From Phallus indusiatus (taxonomy: Eukaryota; Basidiomycota; Agaricomycetes; Phallales; Phallaceae): a stretch of 64,000 bases of DNA. A model generated the notes under the pieces. That model had not been told where the DNA came from. It worked only from the letters and a program-made list of their open reading frames with translations, and made no database searches. Within the stretch, counting starts at the first letter, position 1. Every line of letters begins with the position of its first letter. A program made the position numbers and the translations under genes. Shown here one piece after another: positions 11,197 to 24,184 of the stretch. Where the stretch lies: positions 1-64,000 of the forward strand of contig JAQFWX010000051.1 of the NCBI GenBank assembly GCA_027605045.1, written 5' to 3'.

Positions 11197-13120
11197 CTAC
11201 ATAGGTCTCAGCAAAAAGGTGTTGTTTCCGTGATCCCCAAAAACGATATGCCCATCGGTCTGTCCAAAGTCGGTTGGATGGTTTCGCGTGGACAGCTCGT
11301 AAAAATTCAAAAGAAAGCGACAGCCCTGAAAAGACAGATAGATACATGAGGAAACAGGAGAATTCAAATCATTAGCACTTACGCAGAAGGAATAGGCCAC
11401 AATACCCATCCTACAAGTGCGTAACGTAATCAGTGTAATGGACGAACTATGTTGTGAATAAGAACATACGGAACCGCCATCGAATCCAGAACATTATGAA
11501 TGCGAATCAGGAGAACAGTATTGATGATGGTAATGGCTGAAAAAAATCAAGACCCAAAACTGAGATCATCGGCGTAGGCATGCTTCATGTCGAAGGTACT
11601 CACCAGTATTTCTATAAAGAGGTACAAAGTCATGTAATGTTCTTTAGAGTCGGATGGAGTCACTTACACCATAAAAAAGATCACGCCCTGTCGAAATATA
11701 GCCAAAAGCAGAGGATGATAGCGGTTCCATGAAGCAAACTCCCAGAACAATGCGGTTTCCAAAGCGATGTCGTCACGGACCTTATAGGCCGAAAACGCTA
11801 AAAGAGTGGCTACAAAACGATCGTTAAACTTGTTTTCTTCTCTTTCTCAAAGGAATGTCTTTACCTGAAAAGATGAGTGCAGGAACCCTTCATAAATGAG
11901 TATAAATTGTCCTATGAATGAATTGCAAATGTAGCTTACCAGCCGATAAGAGTGAATGTAAAAGAAGGCGTGGTCACGACGTAGACAAAACACCCAGGCA
12001 CAGAAATACCAGCTGGGAGCTTAGATAGGGGAGCTATTTGTGCAGCCCTGACACCAGCATAAATCAAGAGCTGTATGCATGGCATTTGCCAGTGGACCTC
12101 AGTAACGGACAAAGATTCGAAAAGCCATAGTAGAACGAACCACTACTTCATCTAAGCCGCGGTCAATCAAACCAGCCCAAATATTTGTTTTCAAGATGTG
12201 ACCACGTACTTAGGTACATTCCCAGTATAAAGCCCATTACTGTTCGCAGATTCAGAAACGAGTTAAGTAAATATGTAGAGTCCGAACCTCTCTTGTCGCC
12301 ACCATATAATGCGTTGATCCTGAGGATCAGAAGGACGTTGATTATGGCTTCTTCAATCGGCAAGGTAGAGCTAAAAATCAGCGAAATATCAGAATGTGGA
12401 AAAAAACGATAATTGTATGGAACCAACCTGGTGAACCACATGATATATGCACGGCAACTATGCCCGTTTCAATTGGGTCCAAATTTATGACAAGTAAAAT
12501 AATTACCTCTATCAGGGTTTGTTCAAAAGTCAGCGGGATTGTATATGAAAAGCGAGGAAGGAAAACTGACTTCGAGCGACGAATTTATGCTGAGCGACAC
12601 TAGTATGTTCAAGGGGTAATAATAAGGCGTAAATGAAACGAAAGCTCTTCATTTGAGATTGAAGTCTTACTTTTGACTATTACTCTTTGAGACTTTTATT
12701 AATGAACCAAAAATAATAATCAAGCAATAAAAACCTACATGAGACTTGCCAACGCGTAATACCGAGCCATAATGTACAAGATTTTCCTCAAAGAAATTTC
12801 TCCCCTGAAACATCGGATAGAATAGTAACCGTAATGTTAAAAGAAGAGTTATGATTTTCTTACTTCCAAATGAATCTGACCTGAGGAGGAGAATTATCAC
12901 AAAACATCATGATTCATGTAAAGAAACCAACCCACTTCTCGCGGCATTGTCAATAATGTATCGTATACCATGACAGTAAGTAGCGCCACTGGATGAAGTT
13001 TACAAGAGTAAATAGCATTGACCAAATAGGAAAAAAGAAAATACCTGAAACATAATTGAAAAAGCGAACCAGTTTCAAATTTTCAGCGAGGAGGTGCAGT
13101 TCAGATGCAGAAAACGACAT
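11197..13120 (-). CDS. DUF6533-type multi-pass membrane protein, copy 1
   Basis: Seven-helix protein of a large mushroom-specific family with no known function. The start ATG at 13120 gives MSFSASELHLLAENLKLVRFFNYVSVALLTVMVYD. Clear exons: 13045-13120, 12936-12988, 12864-12880, then from 12804. These yield the family signature YDTLLTMPREVRFIWKGEISLRKILYIMARYYALAS. Downstream come CRAYIMWFTSSTLPIEEAI, LLILRINALYGGDKR, AYKVRDDIALETALF and a C-terminus MGIVAYSFC-GCRFLLNFYELSTR, stop at 11197-11199. Between ALASL and CRAY the reading needs very short exons, including a 2-nt AG, so that part is uncertain. It is a tandem paralogue of the next gene, with matching intron phases. Confidence 0.72.
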
Positions 13121-14236
13121 CGTGATTTGGATCCAGGATTCTCCTCAAGGAGAGCAGATTGACCTTGACACAATTGCTCCGCCTTTTCGTTGATTCGCCA
13201 ATTCTATCCAGGAAAAGCTGTCGATAAAAAAATGGATGGAGAGTCCGAACTTGAAGCGGCTTTCGCAAAAACGCTTTTCGTAGCTCGGAGAACCCGGAGA
13301 CTATCCTGGCAGCCTAATCTACCCACACCCGCCCGCTTCTGGTCGCTGGGATAGTATATGAGAAAACTAGCGTTGTTTCGAAAGAATGAGAAAATTTCAC
13401 CTCAATACCTGTATGGAAAGCTTCAAATTGCAGAAGGAAGGGATAGCACGTACGCGTCTACCAACGCGGTGTTCTCTGGCCGAAAAATACCAAGCTAACG
13501 AAGCTTAAATATAGACCCACAGATCAATTTAATATATAAAAGAAAATAGATTAAAGTAGCGACTGACCTCATGATTCGGACTCCAATAGACTCCGATACA
13601 CGGATAAATTTTGCATGAGAGGATGGAGACAGAGGAGACAGCATGTATATGTAAGTTGTGCTTTGTTCAGCTGTCGCAAAAATTCGATACCGCGGAAACC
13701 GGAGTGAATCCGAGAATGACGAACAGATCATGATCGATCCTCAGATTTGCAACCTGGCACTCTCGCTTAAAAGGATTTTAACCATATTTAGATAAATAGA
13801 GGACAGAGCTGAGAGCCATCAACACTCTTTCGTCCGATCTCTTTAGCGGGCCTGGAGAAGGCGTAAACGCACAAAACGTCGGTCTGAGCTTATGTACAGC
13901 GTGAAATGCTCAACTTCCGAAAGTGTTGTAACTACCTCTCCATCATTCGTGAATCGTAATGGCATTATGTACGGTTGAGCAGGCCCAGGGCTCAGGAGGA
14001 CTCAGGCTCCGAATTATGCCGATATAATTTGGCCCTTTGTATGAGAAATGCGACCGTTCACTGCGCTCCGGAGATCAACTCATAATTCAGGGTGAGGTGA
14101 TTCTTCAGGGTGCCCTTTATCAGTCTTTTAATTTCATTTGTGTACTAAGCGCACCATCACGTCCGCGTCACACCTTGTAAAACGGCCGAACTTGGAGCGA
14201 CTGGGGTCGTGGGACTCTTGCAGGCAGCCACGACTA
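13121..14236. other. Intergenic region between the two DUF6533 copies
   Basis: Contains the upstream region of copy 1 and the downstream region of copy 2. A 78-codon minus frame (13495-13731) shows no membrane topology or motif shared with the paralogues; I do not call it a gene. Confidence 0.4.
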
Positions 14237-16166
14237 CTATGTATGCAGAAAGAAGTTTGTGATGTAGCCGCGATCAATTTTTTTTTCATCATATAACCAC
14301 CCAAGCATATATGTACTACTAAAGTAAATAGGGTATAGACCAATGAGTATAGACCAAATTATTAATTTATGCTGAAGCTCGAATGACTTATTGTTGGTTA
14401 ACTCGTAAAAATTTAAAAGAAAGCGACATCCCTTGAATCTCGGAATCAGCCAATGAGAATATTAGGAGTGGGAACAAAACATACGCAGAATGAATAAGCA
14501 GCGATGCTAAGTCTACAAATTGTCAATGTGACACATGCATAGGTGCCAATGGACGCAATGCACGGTACAGCTACAGTATTGATGACGATATGAATTCGGA
14601 GTATGAGAGCAGCATTAAGCAGTGTAATAACTAGTAGGAGAGATCAATGAGAGATCAATTTGAAGTATCAGATGTTCATTTGCAGACTACTGACTGGTAT
14701 TTCTGGACAATAAGGTGTGAATTGCGTCAAAAGGCAAAGTGAACCAGTTACTTACACTATGTAGAAAAGTATGCCTTCTCGGAAGATACTCAAAAGTAAA
14801 GGGTGAAGTTTTCGACAGGAATTAAATTTCCAAACTCTCTGCCTCGTTGTCAAAGCTATATCGTCGCGAACTTTATATGCCGAGAATTCCAAAAGAACAG
14901 CTTCGAGGGGGGAAAAATCGGGTTTTATTTTCATTATAAAAAACACGCAGACACTCGTACCTGACAAGACAAGCGCGGGAATCCTATACAAACAATCTAC
15001 TTTTGCCAATTCAAATAAGTTGTATTGCGACGTATCAAGCTGCTAGAGTGATCGTGAGAGAATGCTCGATCTTGATATATGCAAGACACCCTGGGACAGA
15101 AATATCGGCGGGCAGGGGTGAAAGTGGTAAATCTTTTCCGGCCATCACACCAGCATAGACGAAAAGCTGAGTATGCACATTGCACAATGATTAAAAATAT
15201 GAAGTAAAGTACTTACCGCCACTTCAACTAGTGAAAGTCAAGTAAACTGAAAAGCCTTGAGACTGATACGACTGGCACTTACTAAGATAGATCGTCAATA
15301 TGAAAAAGAGAACTGGTGATAGAGTGAACCGAAGTGTAGGAAATATGAAAAGAAAGAATCGGCCGGACCTTTTTTATTATGACCATATAAGGCATTAATC
15401 CGTAATATCAAAAGCAAATTGATCAAAGCCTCTTCTATCGATAAACAAGAGCTGGGGGCATCAATCACGACAAGAACCCAGTATTGGATCAGGTATAATC
15501 ACACCTAGTGAACCAATTGAGGCAGATGCGGCAGCGTCTACTCAGCTAGATTTTGATTTGAGCGGAGCAAGATGTTTACCTCTGTCAATAAATAGTGCGG
15601 TATTTAGGACAATCAAAACACGTAAAAGCAAAAATGACTAACCTTGATCGGGATATTTCGGCTAATAGTAACTATAATAAATGAATCCGTCATTCAGCGG
15701 CATTCATTAAAAAATTGGATCACTTTTGGCTATAACCCTGTAATGTCATTATCAACAGAGAACAAGTGCTCGAAGTCCAAAAACTTACCCGACGCTTGCC
15801 AACGCGTAATATCGAGAAATGAGATACAAAATTTTTCGCAACGAAATCTTCCCTCTATGACGCCGCAGTCAACTAAATTGCCAATGAAGTAAACTAGATC
15901 GAGGGAGAAAACCAACCTCCAAATAAATCTAATCTGCGACGCGCACGTTGTCAGCAAACATAATAGCACTATGGAACTGACCCACTTCTCGAGGCATTGT
16001 CAGGATTATGTCGTAAACCATGACAGTGAATATCGCCGCTATAAAGTATTCAATACTCATAGTACGAAACATAAAAACCGAAAACGCTTGTACCTGATAC
16101 ATAACTGACAGCCTGCACAATCCCCAAACTTGATGACAGAGATTCCAGCTCATGAGCAGAGCGCAT
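14237..16166 (-). CDS. DUF6533-type multi-pass membrane protein, copy 2
   Basis: Paralogue of the gene at 11197-13120. The start ATG at 16166 (MRSAHELESLSSSLGIVQAV) aligns with copy 1, and exon 1 (16094-16166) ends in the same phase. The next segments read AAIFTVMVYDIILTMPRE, IRFIWRGKISLRKILYLISRYYALASV, CRICLNWFTSSCLSIEEALI, LLILRINALYGHNKK, and FSAYKVRDDIALTTR. The 3' part reads RLSIAAYSFC-GCRFLLNFYELTNN, then a diverged tail that stays open to a stop near 14237. That tail is longer than in copy 1, so the true end is unsure. No function known. The pair probably arose by local duplication. Confidence 0.65.
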
Positions 16167-17085
16167 CAATAGCTTTCAAAGATCAAAAGAAGTATTTCTG
16201 TAGTTGTTTGTGAAACCGGTATCCCAGCGAAAGTCATTTACTAGATGTAAGTCTTCTCTTCAGCTCGAAGATCAGGCCGGGGGTATATCCAAAATATAGC
16301 TAATTTTTGACGAGCCCGCGAGTCTGCTCCGAACTGCTCCGAACTGTCCAAATTAAAATAAAAAGAAATCTTTGATAAAGGAGGGAAGATATTCATAGCA
16401 GTTGTATGTATAGGAATTCGCGACGAAAGGTGAGTGTATCCGGGTCTTGGCGGATTGACTATCGCCGTACGTGCGCCTGCCTGCCAGATTCTAATTATTC
16501 AAGGAGTAGACCAATAGGTCGTTATTCCAAAAGAAAAATAAAACTTACCCCACAGTCCCTCGCGGTCAAGTTCAAGAATATCAGGCTTGTGACGAATTAA
16601 CTCAGTGACACGGCCTGTCCTGACCGAGCATCATTCTCGGTACATTTCTATTACCAACGCCCATCATCGCCTACTATCGGTTCACGAAAAAAACATGAGG
16701 TGGATGTCGTTAAAGTAAGTACATATCAGCTTGTCATCAATTTTTCAAGCTACTTCAAACTGACTATTAGCAAATCTTATATACGATTGATGCATCCTTG
16801 CGAACGATGTGAAGATTTATTACGCTCAATCAGGCAGATGAGAGTTATGAATCCTCGTTGTTCAAAGTTTGAGAAGAAAAAATAACATACAAAGAAAGTT
16901 TTTCTTATTTTTGTGATCTTAATAAAAGAAGAATATCAAGCCGGAATGAGTCATGGAACGGGTCAAAATCAAAGAAAGATGGATTCGAGATTGTTGTACA
17001 TGTGAGTCGAAGCAGTGTGGGTAATTCGACTCTGAACCAGAAGATTCAAGAAAGGTAAAGGACACTATCAACTTTATCGTTTGGT
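16167..17085. other. Intergenic region
   Basis: Upstream region of DUF6533 copy 2 and downstream region of the lectin gene. Two AACTGCTCCG copies stand side by side near 16328-16347. No gene recognised. Confidence 0.35.
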
Positions 17086-17587
17086 TTATTGCTTCGTTAA
17101 GATCCAATTCTGCTTCTCATTATTGGTGTTTGCCCCTAGTGTCACTGGAGTACCAGACGCAGCAGTTTTAAGTTCCCAGAAGCTTGCGTTGTCACCAGTG
17201 GCAATCCTGTAATCATCTCAGATATATTCTACGGAGGAACAAAAAAACGTACGTTACTCCAAAATCGTTGGCCCTAATAATATAGACATAGTTACCGGGT
17301 GGTAAGACTGTCATTCCGTCGGGTCCTATCCCAACCTGAGCATAGGGATTGTTCTTAGGAGAGACGGATTGAGTAGTTCCATTGTAATCTCTAATAATCC
17401 ACTGCAATCCAAAGAGTGTAGTTTTTCAGCGAGGAATGAATGAATTAAATACCTTCTGAGTATCGCCATCGGTGTACGGGGTAGCAACCAATTTTCCTTG
17501 GTCACCGAGAGTAATTGCGAGCTTGTCCCCAGATCCAGAGAGGACCCTGTTGACAATCGCGTAGGTTCCGGCTGTGGGTTTAGACAT
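17086..17587 (-). CDS. CCL2-like beta-trefoil lectin
   Basis: Small cytoplasmic lectin of the ricin-B-like trefoil type found in mushrooms; CCL2-type members bind fucosylated glycans and can protect against nematodes. Exons 17453-17587, 17253-17401 and 17086-17206 give 134 residues, a normal length. The trefoil pattern is visible: GTYAIVNRVLS near residue 7, KWIIRDYN near 45, NYVYIIRAND near 83, and QNWILTK at the end (the repeated W-I element). There is no signal peptide, as is usual for these proteins. Start is the only ATG before GTYAIVNRV. Carbohydrate specificity and any toxicity are inference from the family. Confidence 0.78.
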
Positions 17588-18625
17588 GTTATGAAGGCTA
17601 TCCAAGTTCTGCAGATGTGCTGAGGTGGATATCCAAGTTATTCTTTCATTTTATAGACATTTTAGAGACACCTGACGAGATGGTATTCCCCTGATTCCCT
17701 GTCATTCCATGACATGAATTGCTAGAGAAGATGCTGCTTTATTATAATGGCCTTCTCAATCTGTCAAAATCTGGTTATGACCAGACAGTGGAGTTCGATA
17801 GAACCAGTCGAGGTGTATCCCGTGGCAAGATCGCATACTATTTTGTATCAGTCATCTTTTCGTGTTATAAGCGAGTATACAGTGTTATGACATTTGCATA
17901 CTTCGAATGTGCCCCAGATGCGCATACACCCATCCTTCTTAATTTCCAGACAAACTACTGGGCTTCTAAATAGCCCATTCTTTGAGAAGGCAGCTATAAT
18001 TGGCTTTAAAAAGTTCATTAACGGTGGCACAAATGCCAAGTATTTCACACCAATCGCCTTTTCATATTATGAGTAAATTCGGACGCAAGGCCAGGGTTTG
18101 ACATTAACATTGTTTCAATGTGCTATTTATTCTTGTTTGTTTGTACCAGCTTTGGCCTTAGTTCAAGTGGCAACATCTTGCTCAAAAAGTTCAATGTTAA
18201 TACATAGAACAATCTGTGCAACTCGTTCCCGCCCAGTATTAAGCTTTCATGAGAGTGATATAAGCTTGGGCTATTCATTTATAACTTGTTCTTCAGCTTC
18301 CGACGTTTCCGCCTTCTCGTCGAAATTGTGAAAAATTATCGTCCAGGGGCCAGGCTTGCCGAGCTTGCATGCGTTAGTTCTAGTACAAGTTCCGCGGAGT
18401 ATGTTCACTTCGTTTAATAAATACAACATAGATATTGAACACTGTCTTACCGGCCGAGGGCTTCGTTTATCACCTTAAAAATTCGATATACTAGTAGCGA
18501 TATTTGGCACTCCACTATCCGTAGAAAACGCATAGATCTCGTCATTAGAACTGAGTTGTAACATATGTGCGTTGTTATATGATGATACAAAAGGGAATAA
18601 TTTATGAAGAAAACCCAGAGACTGA
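17588..18625. other. Intergenic region
   Basis: Upstream region of the lectin gene and downstream region of RPC2. Short open frames here lack any motif. Nothing else seen. Confidence 0.35.
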
Positions 18626-21600
18626 TTACTGAGCATCATCCAAAATCAAACGTGGTACTACGTTCATAGCCATTAACTGAAGAGAAAATCAATCGTAAAT
18701 TGTAAAATGGAAAAGTTTCATCACGTACTTCTTGGAATAATAGCTTGGCAGCATAGGGTATTGTCAAACGGGCCATCTGTTTGCTGCTTTTGCAATACGG
18801 ACACCAGCCGTTGTACCCCATTAATCCACACTTCTGACAAGCATCGACATCGAACTTGTCAGAGGAAATCATAAGCCGTTCGAGGAGAAGTTGCGTGGCA
18901 CCATATCCTATGAGACAATCACGTTCCATTTCTCCTAGCCGCAGACCACCTTCGCGAGAACGACCTTCTGTTGGTTGACGGGTTAATGTGGCTCGAGGGC
19001 CACGAGCACGGGCATGCATCTTATCGACAACCATATGTTCTAACAGAAGTGATGAGCATTAAAGCAGAACCCCAGAAACAGACATTCACTTAGTCGCTAG
19101 ACACAAAAGAATTAGCTGTTCGCCCAATTCGAGTAGATCGAGATCCTTACCTGATAGTAAATTGGTCCAAAGTAAGTATAAGCTTCCATGCATTCGCCCG
19201 TAATGCCGCTCGTCAGCAAATCTTTTCCAGAATAACTGAATCCATGCTCAATCAGAATGCGCGACATATCTTCAACCTGGATATAGAATGTATTCAACAA
19301 AAGGACAGGTCCAATTCAAGTCCACGAGCACCTTGGATCCGCCAAAAGCTGTACCATATTGTAGCTTGCCGCTTAAGACACCCGCTTTGCCTGCTAACAA
19401 CTCGATCATCTTTCCTACCGTCATACGAGAAGGAAAACCATGAGGATTCATAACTGTATCTGCTCGTTGTCAATATCATGCAGTTCTACGAGGCGGATGA
19501 TAACCTACCAGGACAAACCCCTGCTCGCTAAACGGCATATCTTCTTGAGGGACAATCAAACCACAAACACCTTTTTGACCATGTCTGGAAGAAAACTTAT
19601 CTCCTAGTTCTGGTCGTCTAGTTTGCCTGACAAGGACTTTGACGAGCGTTTGGTCGTTCTCGGTGTCAGTTAGCATGACTTTATCAACGTATCCGGGTAT
19701 AGGATATTTGTACGTCATTGGAGTGTTTCGATATGTGGTGCTCGCTCCAGGTTGCCCCGTAAAGGAATTATCATTAGCATTCGAGGGTGTCTGTTTGTTG
19801 ATGTATACATCTCCCGGATTGAGACGCTCGCCAGCCCCGGCTAACCCATCGGCCTCTAGTGAAGAATACTTCGACGGTACTTCACCATTCTCATCTACTG
19901 GAGCATCCGCTAATCGATCAAAACTAAGAAAGATGTTAGTCGAAGATCAGGATAATAATGATTCCAAGTTAACTGACGTTCCATTAGGGTACTTCCTAAT
20001 CAAGGCTGTATTCTTTCTGAATACTTGACATCGTCCATACCCTCGATCTAGGCTAGCTTTGTTCAAAATCAAAGCATCTTCTATATCGTATCCCGAGAAA
20101 CTCATAACTGCGACCGTGGCGTTCTGACCCGCGGGTAGTCGATCATATCCTATTAGCTCGATAGTTTTGGTTTTCACCATAGGCTGTTGAGGATATACCA
20201 GAAGGTATAATAATGTATCAATCCGATTGAGTTGATTATACGCGATAGCTCCAATAGCTTGTTTACCCATTGCACATTGATATGTGTTTCGTGGAGATTG
20301 GTTGTGATGAGGATATGGGATCAAACCGGCGACGGCGCCAAGTATCGTAAACGGTTCAATTTCAAGATGGGTAGTGGCAAGTTCGATGCTTGATTCGTAG
20401 AGAGCGATATACGAATCATTCTCCTCGTTGACGTCAAGGTATTCCACTAAGCCTCGACGCAAAAAATCATCGAATGTCATGTGACCCTTCGTGAGAAGCT
20501 GTTGGGCCAAGTCAGGGAGTGAATGATATATTAGAGTGAAAACCTGGTCACCTCAATATGTTCTGTCCTAACCCGAGGCTGTCCACGTTCTACAATAATC
20601 ATTGGCCGACAAATCCGACCGCCATCGCTAGCAATGTGAACGGAGCGGTGGTGGTGGTTGATATAGATGCTGACGAACTCGCTAAACTTGCCAGCGCGCC
20701 GGAGTTTTCTGAAGTTATGCACGAAACGCGTTGGAGATCGCGTTAGACCAACGATAGTACCATTGACATTAACCACGAAGGTTCCTTGACTGTATATTTC
20801 TGTCCCAGTTGCTAGGCAGATGTCTATCCAGTAGTCAGTACAACCATCAAAGAACCGGTACTTGTGTACGAACCCTCGACACCGAGCATAAAAGCAAGTT
20901 TAATGATAGGCTCCTCTTCAACATCAGTGGTAATATGGGTCATCAGCGCCAAGTTCTTTACCAATCCGCATGCTTCTCCTTCGGGTGTATCGCTAGGACA
21001 GAGCATGCCCCACTGACTGGGCTGTAACGCTCGGGGCCCACTAACTTTACGAGTCTTTTCGAACTGACTTGAGATCCGGGTCATCATTCCTAAGGCACTG
21101 ATATAGCTAAGACGGCTAAGAACATGAGTTACACCTGCTCGTTCCATCTTGAACCGCCTGAGCGACCAGTTTCCGGTGGATATGGCACGCACGAAACCGG
21201 AGGTGATGTGGTCGCTTTGGAACTGCAATGTCTGATATGCATCAAACTCGTTGGTTCGGGAAGGTTTCTTCAAGACTTTATCGATTGAAGACTTGAGCTC
21301 AGTGTTGAATCGCTTGAAAAGATCCTCGAATAGCAGAGCGAGTAGTTGACCAGCCCTAGCGATAATCAGTGATAGCACAGCAGGATCAAGCGTCAAAACC
21401 TACAATTCTAAACGTTTATTTCCAACGTAATCCCTATCGTCTACGAGCTTTTCATCGTTCATAGCCATCAGCACTCTGCGTGTCATCGTTCCGACGAAAA
21501 TTGCTTTCGGTCGAAAATCCATCTGCTCAACAGGTACGTGCGCAAGGACAATAGTGGCGAGAGCCTCTAGAGCTTCTTCCCATTTGGGACGAGCTTTCCC

Positions 21601-22638
21601 CCCTTGACCGGGTATTCCAATACGACGATTGATTTTCACCTTTGTACCGATATATTCAAGGGCCTGTTGACGGGTAAAAACCTGCAGCTTTGCGGCTTCT
21701 TCGATGCTAGGAGACAAAGAGGAGACGTATGCTTCATCATTCCCTGCGGTTAACAGCAGTATCTCCTTGTCCGATTGAATACCTAAGGCCTTCAACGCAA
21801 TAACGATTGGTATGTCATCCGAGAAAGAATTGTGCTTTAAGTAGATCTTCCCGCGTTTTGACGCAACGTATGTCTTTGACTTCAAACCACCGTGTGTAGA
21901 TCTGTTCCATATCAAGCTTTAGCATCGCAGTCATAAACACGAATGGAACGACGCACGATGTCACTGAGGCCGAAACAACCCCTTTTGCATTATCAGTTTC
22001 GACGATAATACGATTCTTGCTTAACTGTTCTTGAACAAGAATAACTTTCTCGGTCCCTTTGACGATGAAATACCCGCCGGGGTCCAGAGGACATTCTGAC
22101 ATTCGGGCAAGGTGCTTCTCCGATTTTCCAGTTAGAACACATTTGTTACTTCTTAACATAACTGGAATCCGTCCTATGCAAACATTTGTTCTTTTGACGA
22201 TGTTTTTTCCGCGCGTATATTGTATAGTCACCAAAATGGGAGCACTATAGGTCGAATCCCGGAGGCGACATTCGTGAGGGGTTACGGATCGGTCTATAGC
22301 GTCTGCGTCGGTCCTATCGGGCATCCCGACAGTGATATGAGTGTATTTGAGCCAAAATCGTGGGTCAACATCGGATGTGATCTTGCTGTTTGCACGTAAG
22401 ATGTTGAGGAGGTCAACGTCCACGAAGTGATTATAGGAATCAATGTGTTGTTTAACAAGACCTTTCACTTTGAGAAATGCGGGGAGAAGCAGCCATTTAT
22501 CCTGTTATAAAAGTCAAAAATGTTGCATTTCAAATTGAATAAGTTCATTCTGACATGAATGTTTTTAACGGGATCGGTCAATCCTAACCCCCGCCAACGC
22601 GTTTGATTGATGTCTTCCCAGTTACTGTCCACCTCCAT
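18626..22638 (-). CDS. RPC2: RNA polymerase III second-largest subunit
   Basis: Catalytic subunit (Rpc2/Ret1) making tRNA, 5S and U6 RNA in the nucleus. I join 12 exons: 22555-22638, 21957-22501, 21404-21901, 20874-21355, 20552-20823, 19978-20498, 19509-19923, 19332-19453, 19151-19276, 19090-19096, 18729-19039, 18626-18676. Landmarks: [19 protein letters not shown] start, [75 protein letters not shown], and the C-terminal zinc site CQKCG...CPYC. Exon 10 is only 7 nt (CGACTAA). Exon lengths sum to 3434, one base short of 1145 codons. A missing G in the GG at 19511-19512 would restore the frame (GFVPVMNPHGF). The start is uncertain: ATG at 22638 is the first in frame. Confidence 0.9.
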
Positions 22639-23009
22639 ATCCTCATAAACATCAAAGGAGCGAGACAATCACACGAGTGTTGTGTTATGAACCCCCAGAG
22701 GTATGTCTTTCCTGAATAAAGTGGGAATGATGACAAAACGAGATTATGTAACGGCTCTTTTTTTAAATACTTTCTTGCAATTACAATTTATCGTTCCAGA
22801 CAGTAATACGGATGAAAAAAAAAATAGATGACTGAGGGCTACAATGTTCGTTAAATGCGAAAGAAAAAGGAAAACAGATAAGGCACATCAATAAGGATCC
22901 AATAGTGTTATCTCAAAGTCAACCCTTGTGGCGTATCAGTATACAGTCCAAGCTCAATATCGACAATGAACCACAAACCACACTTCATGATGCATGTAAA
23001 CCGAACGTA
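22639..23009. promoter_or_regulatory. Probable RPC2 promoter and UBE2G1 3' region
   Basis: This 371-bp gap must contain the upstream region of RPC2 and the terminator of the adjoining E2 gene on the same strand. A TTTTTTTTT-type run lies near 22758-22820. No unambiguous box seen. Confidence 0.3.
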
Positions 23010-23996
23010 TCACTCAAAACTTTCCGCGCTTTCACGGACTAACCGCCGCACCTTCTTACGGTACCCTAGTCAAGAAGTCAATAATTGATTTCGTTCAATA
23101 TGAACAGATAAGTTATAGGTAATACCTCGGATATCATTTCTCACTTCTTTCTATAAGACGATTAATGGGCAGTATAATTTCAAGATAATATGAACCTACA
23201 GCCGCATCCACATTCGCGGGACTATCAGTGTTGGGAGTATCGGATGAAAGTAGCGAGATGACGCTCATAAGCTATGACACAAATGAACAAAGGTTCGCGG
23301 ACATGAAACGTGCACGTACTATAGATTCCACGCCGTGAACTGGGAGCCACCTTTCACCAGCATCTTCATATCCGTATTGATCATCTTCCGGTGGATGCTA
23401 CAGCGCTTGTAAGACACTAGTATGGCATCACAAGCTTTAGCTCAACATACAAGAATTGAGATACAAACTCCTCCATCGGGATAGACTAATATATATGTCA
23501 GCTAAGAAGGTACATATGTCAGTGACTTGATTAGATACGAACTGTTAGGATGCCACATCGGTGTCAAGAATTTCATTTTTGGGGGTAACAACGGGTATTC
23601 GGGAGGAAAACTTAATCTCGCTTTGAAGAACCCTCCTTCGCTATAATTTCAATTGAAAAGATTGGATCGGGCTGAGCGATCTGTCCCAATATGTTATGAA
23701 GTGAAAAAAAGTTACTTACTATAATGTATCAACCGGCCTGCACACTTGTAAGAAACATCAAATTAAGATACGGAGAGATAACAATTACATACCCAATAAT
23801 CACAACTTCCCATTCAAGCAAATTACTATCGTCGACTAAGCCTATAATTGAACACGATGTGAATGGTGCTGTAAATAGGGGTCCGTGCATGTCATATACC
23901 TGCAGAAAACCCTTCGACAGGATTCTTCGAAAGGTCAAGAAGTTGACGTCGTAGGATGAGATTAGTATTGTTCCCGCCGTTGCTGGATTTCGACAT
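23010..23996 (-). CDS. Ubiquitin-conjugating enzyme E2, UBE2G1 type
   Basis: E2 enzyme that carries ubiquitin as a thioester and passes it to substrates with a RING E3. The start ATG at 23996 gives [33 protein letters not shown]. Later exons give [60 protein letters not shown] (HPN and catalytic Cys), and the acidic loop [17 protein letters not shown] typical of the G-type. It ends [24 protein letters not shown]. About eight short introns; first exon 23900-23996. A TTG-started extension upstream of 23996 is not used. Identity is strong. It lies 188 bp from FOL3, same strand. Confidence 0.85.
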
Positions 23997-24184
23997 CGTA
24001 TATATGAGTTTAATCAGTAGGTGTGGTTGTGTGCGGCGGTGGAAGAAGATGGCAATTCGTGGCAGAGGGGACAAAACTCAGTTTTGAGAAATACTTCCGT
24101 TCACACCACACAAGCGCCCGCCGCTCCGGACAAAATAACTTCACAAAAGCTCGAAGAGATGATTTCGCGTGATGATTAGTAAAT

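Noticed and set aside
13495..13731. 78-codon minus frame upstream of DUF6533 copy 1
   Set aside because: No membrane pattern or family resemblance; likely chance.
23997..24074. N-terminal extension of the UBE2G1-type E2
   Set aside because: It needs a TTG start; the ATG at 23996 matches the family start.
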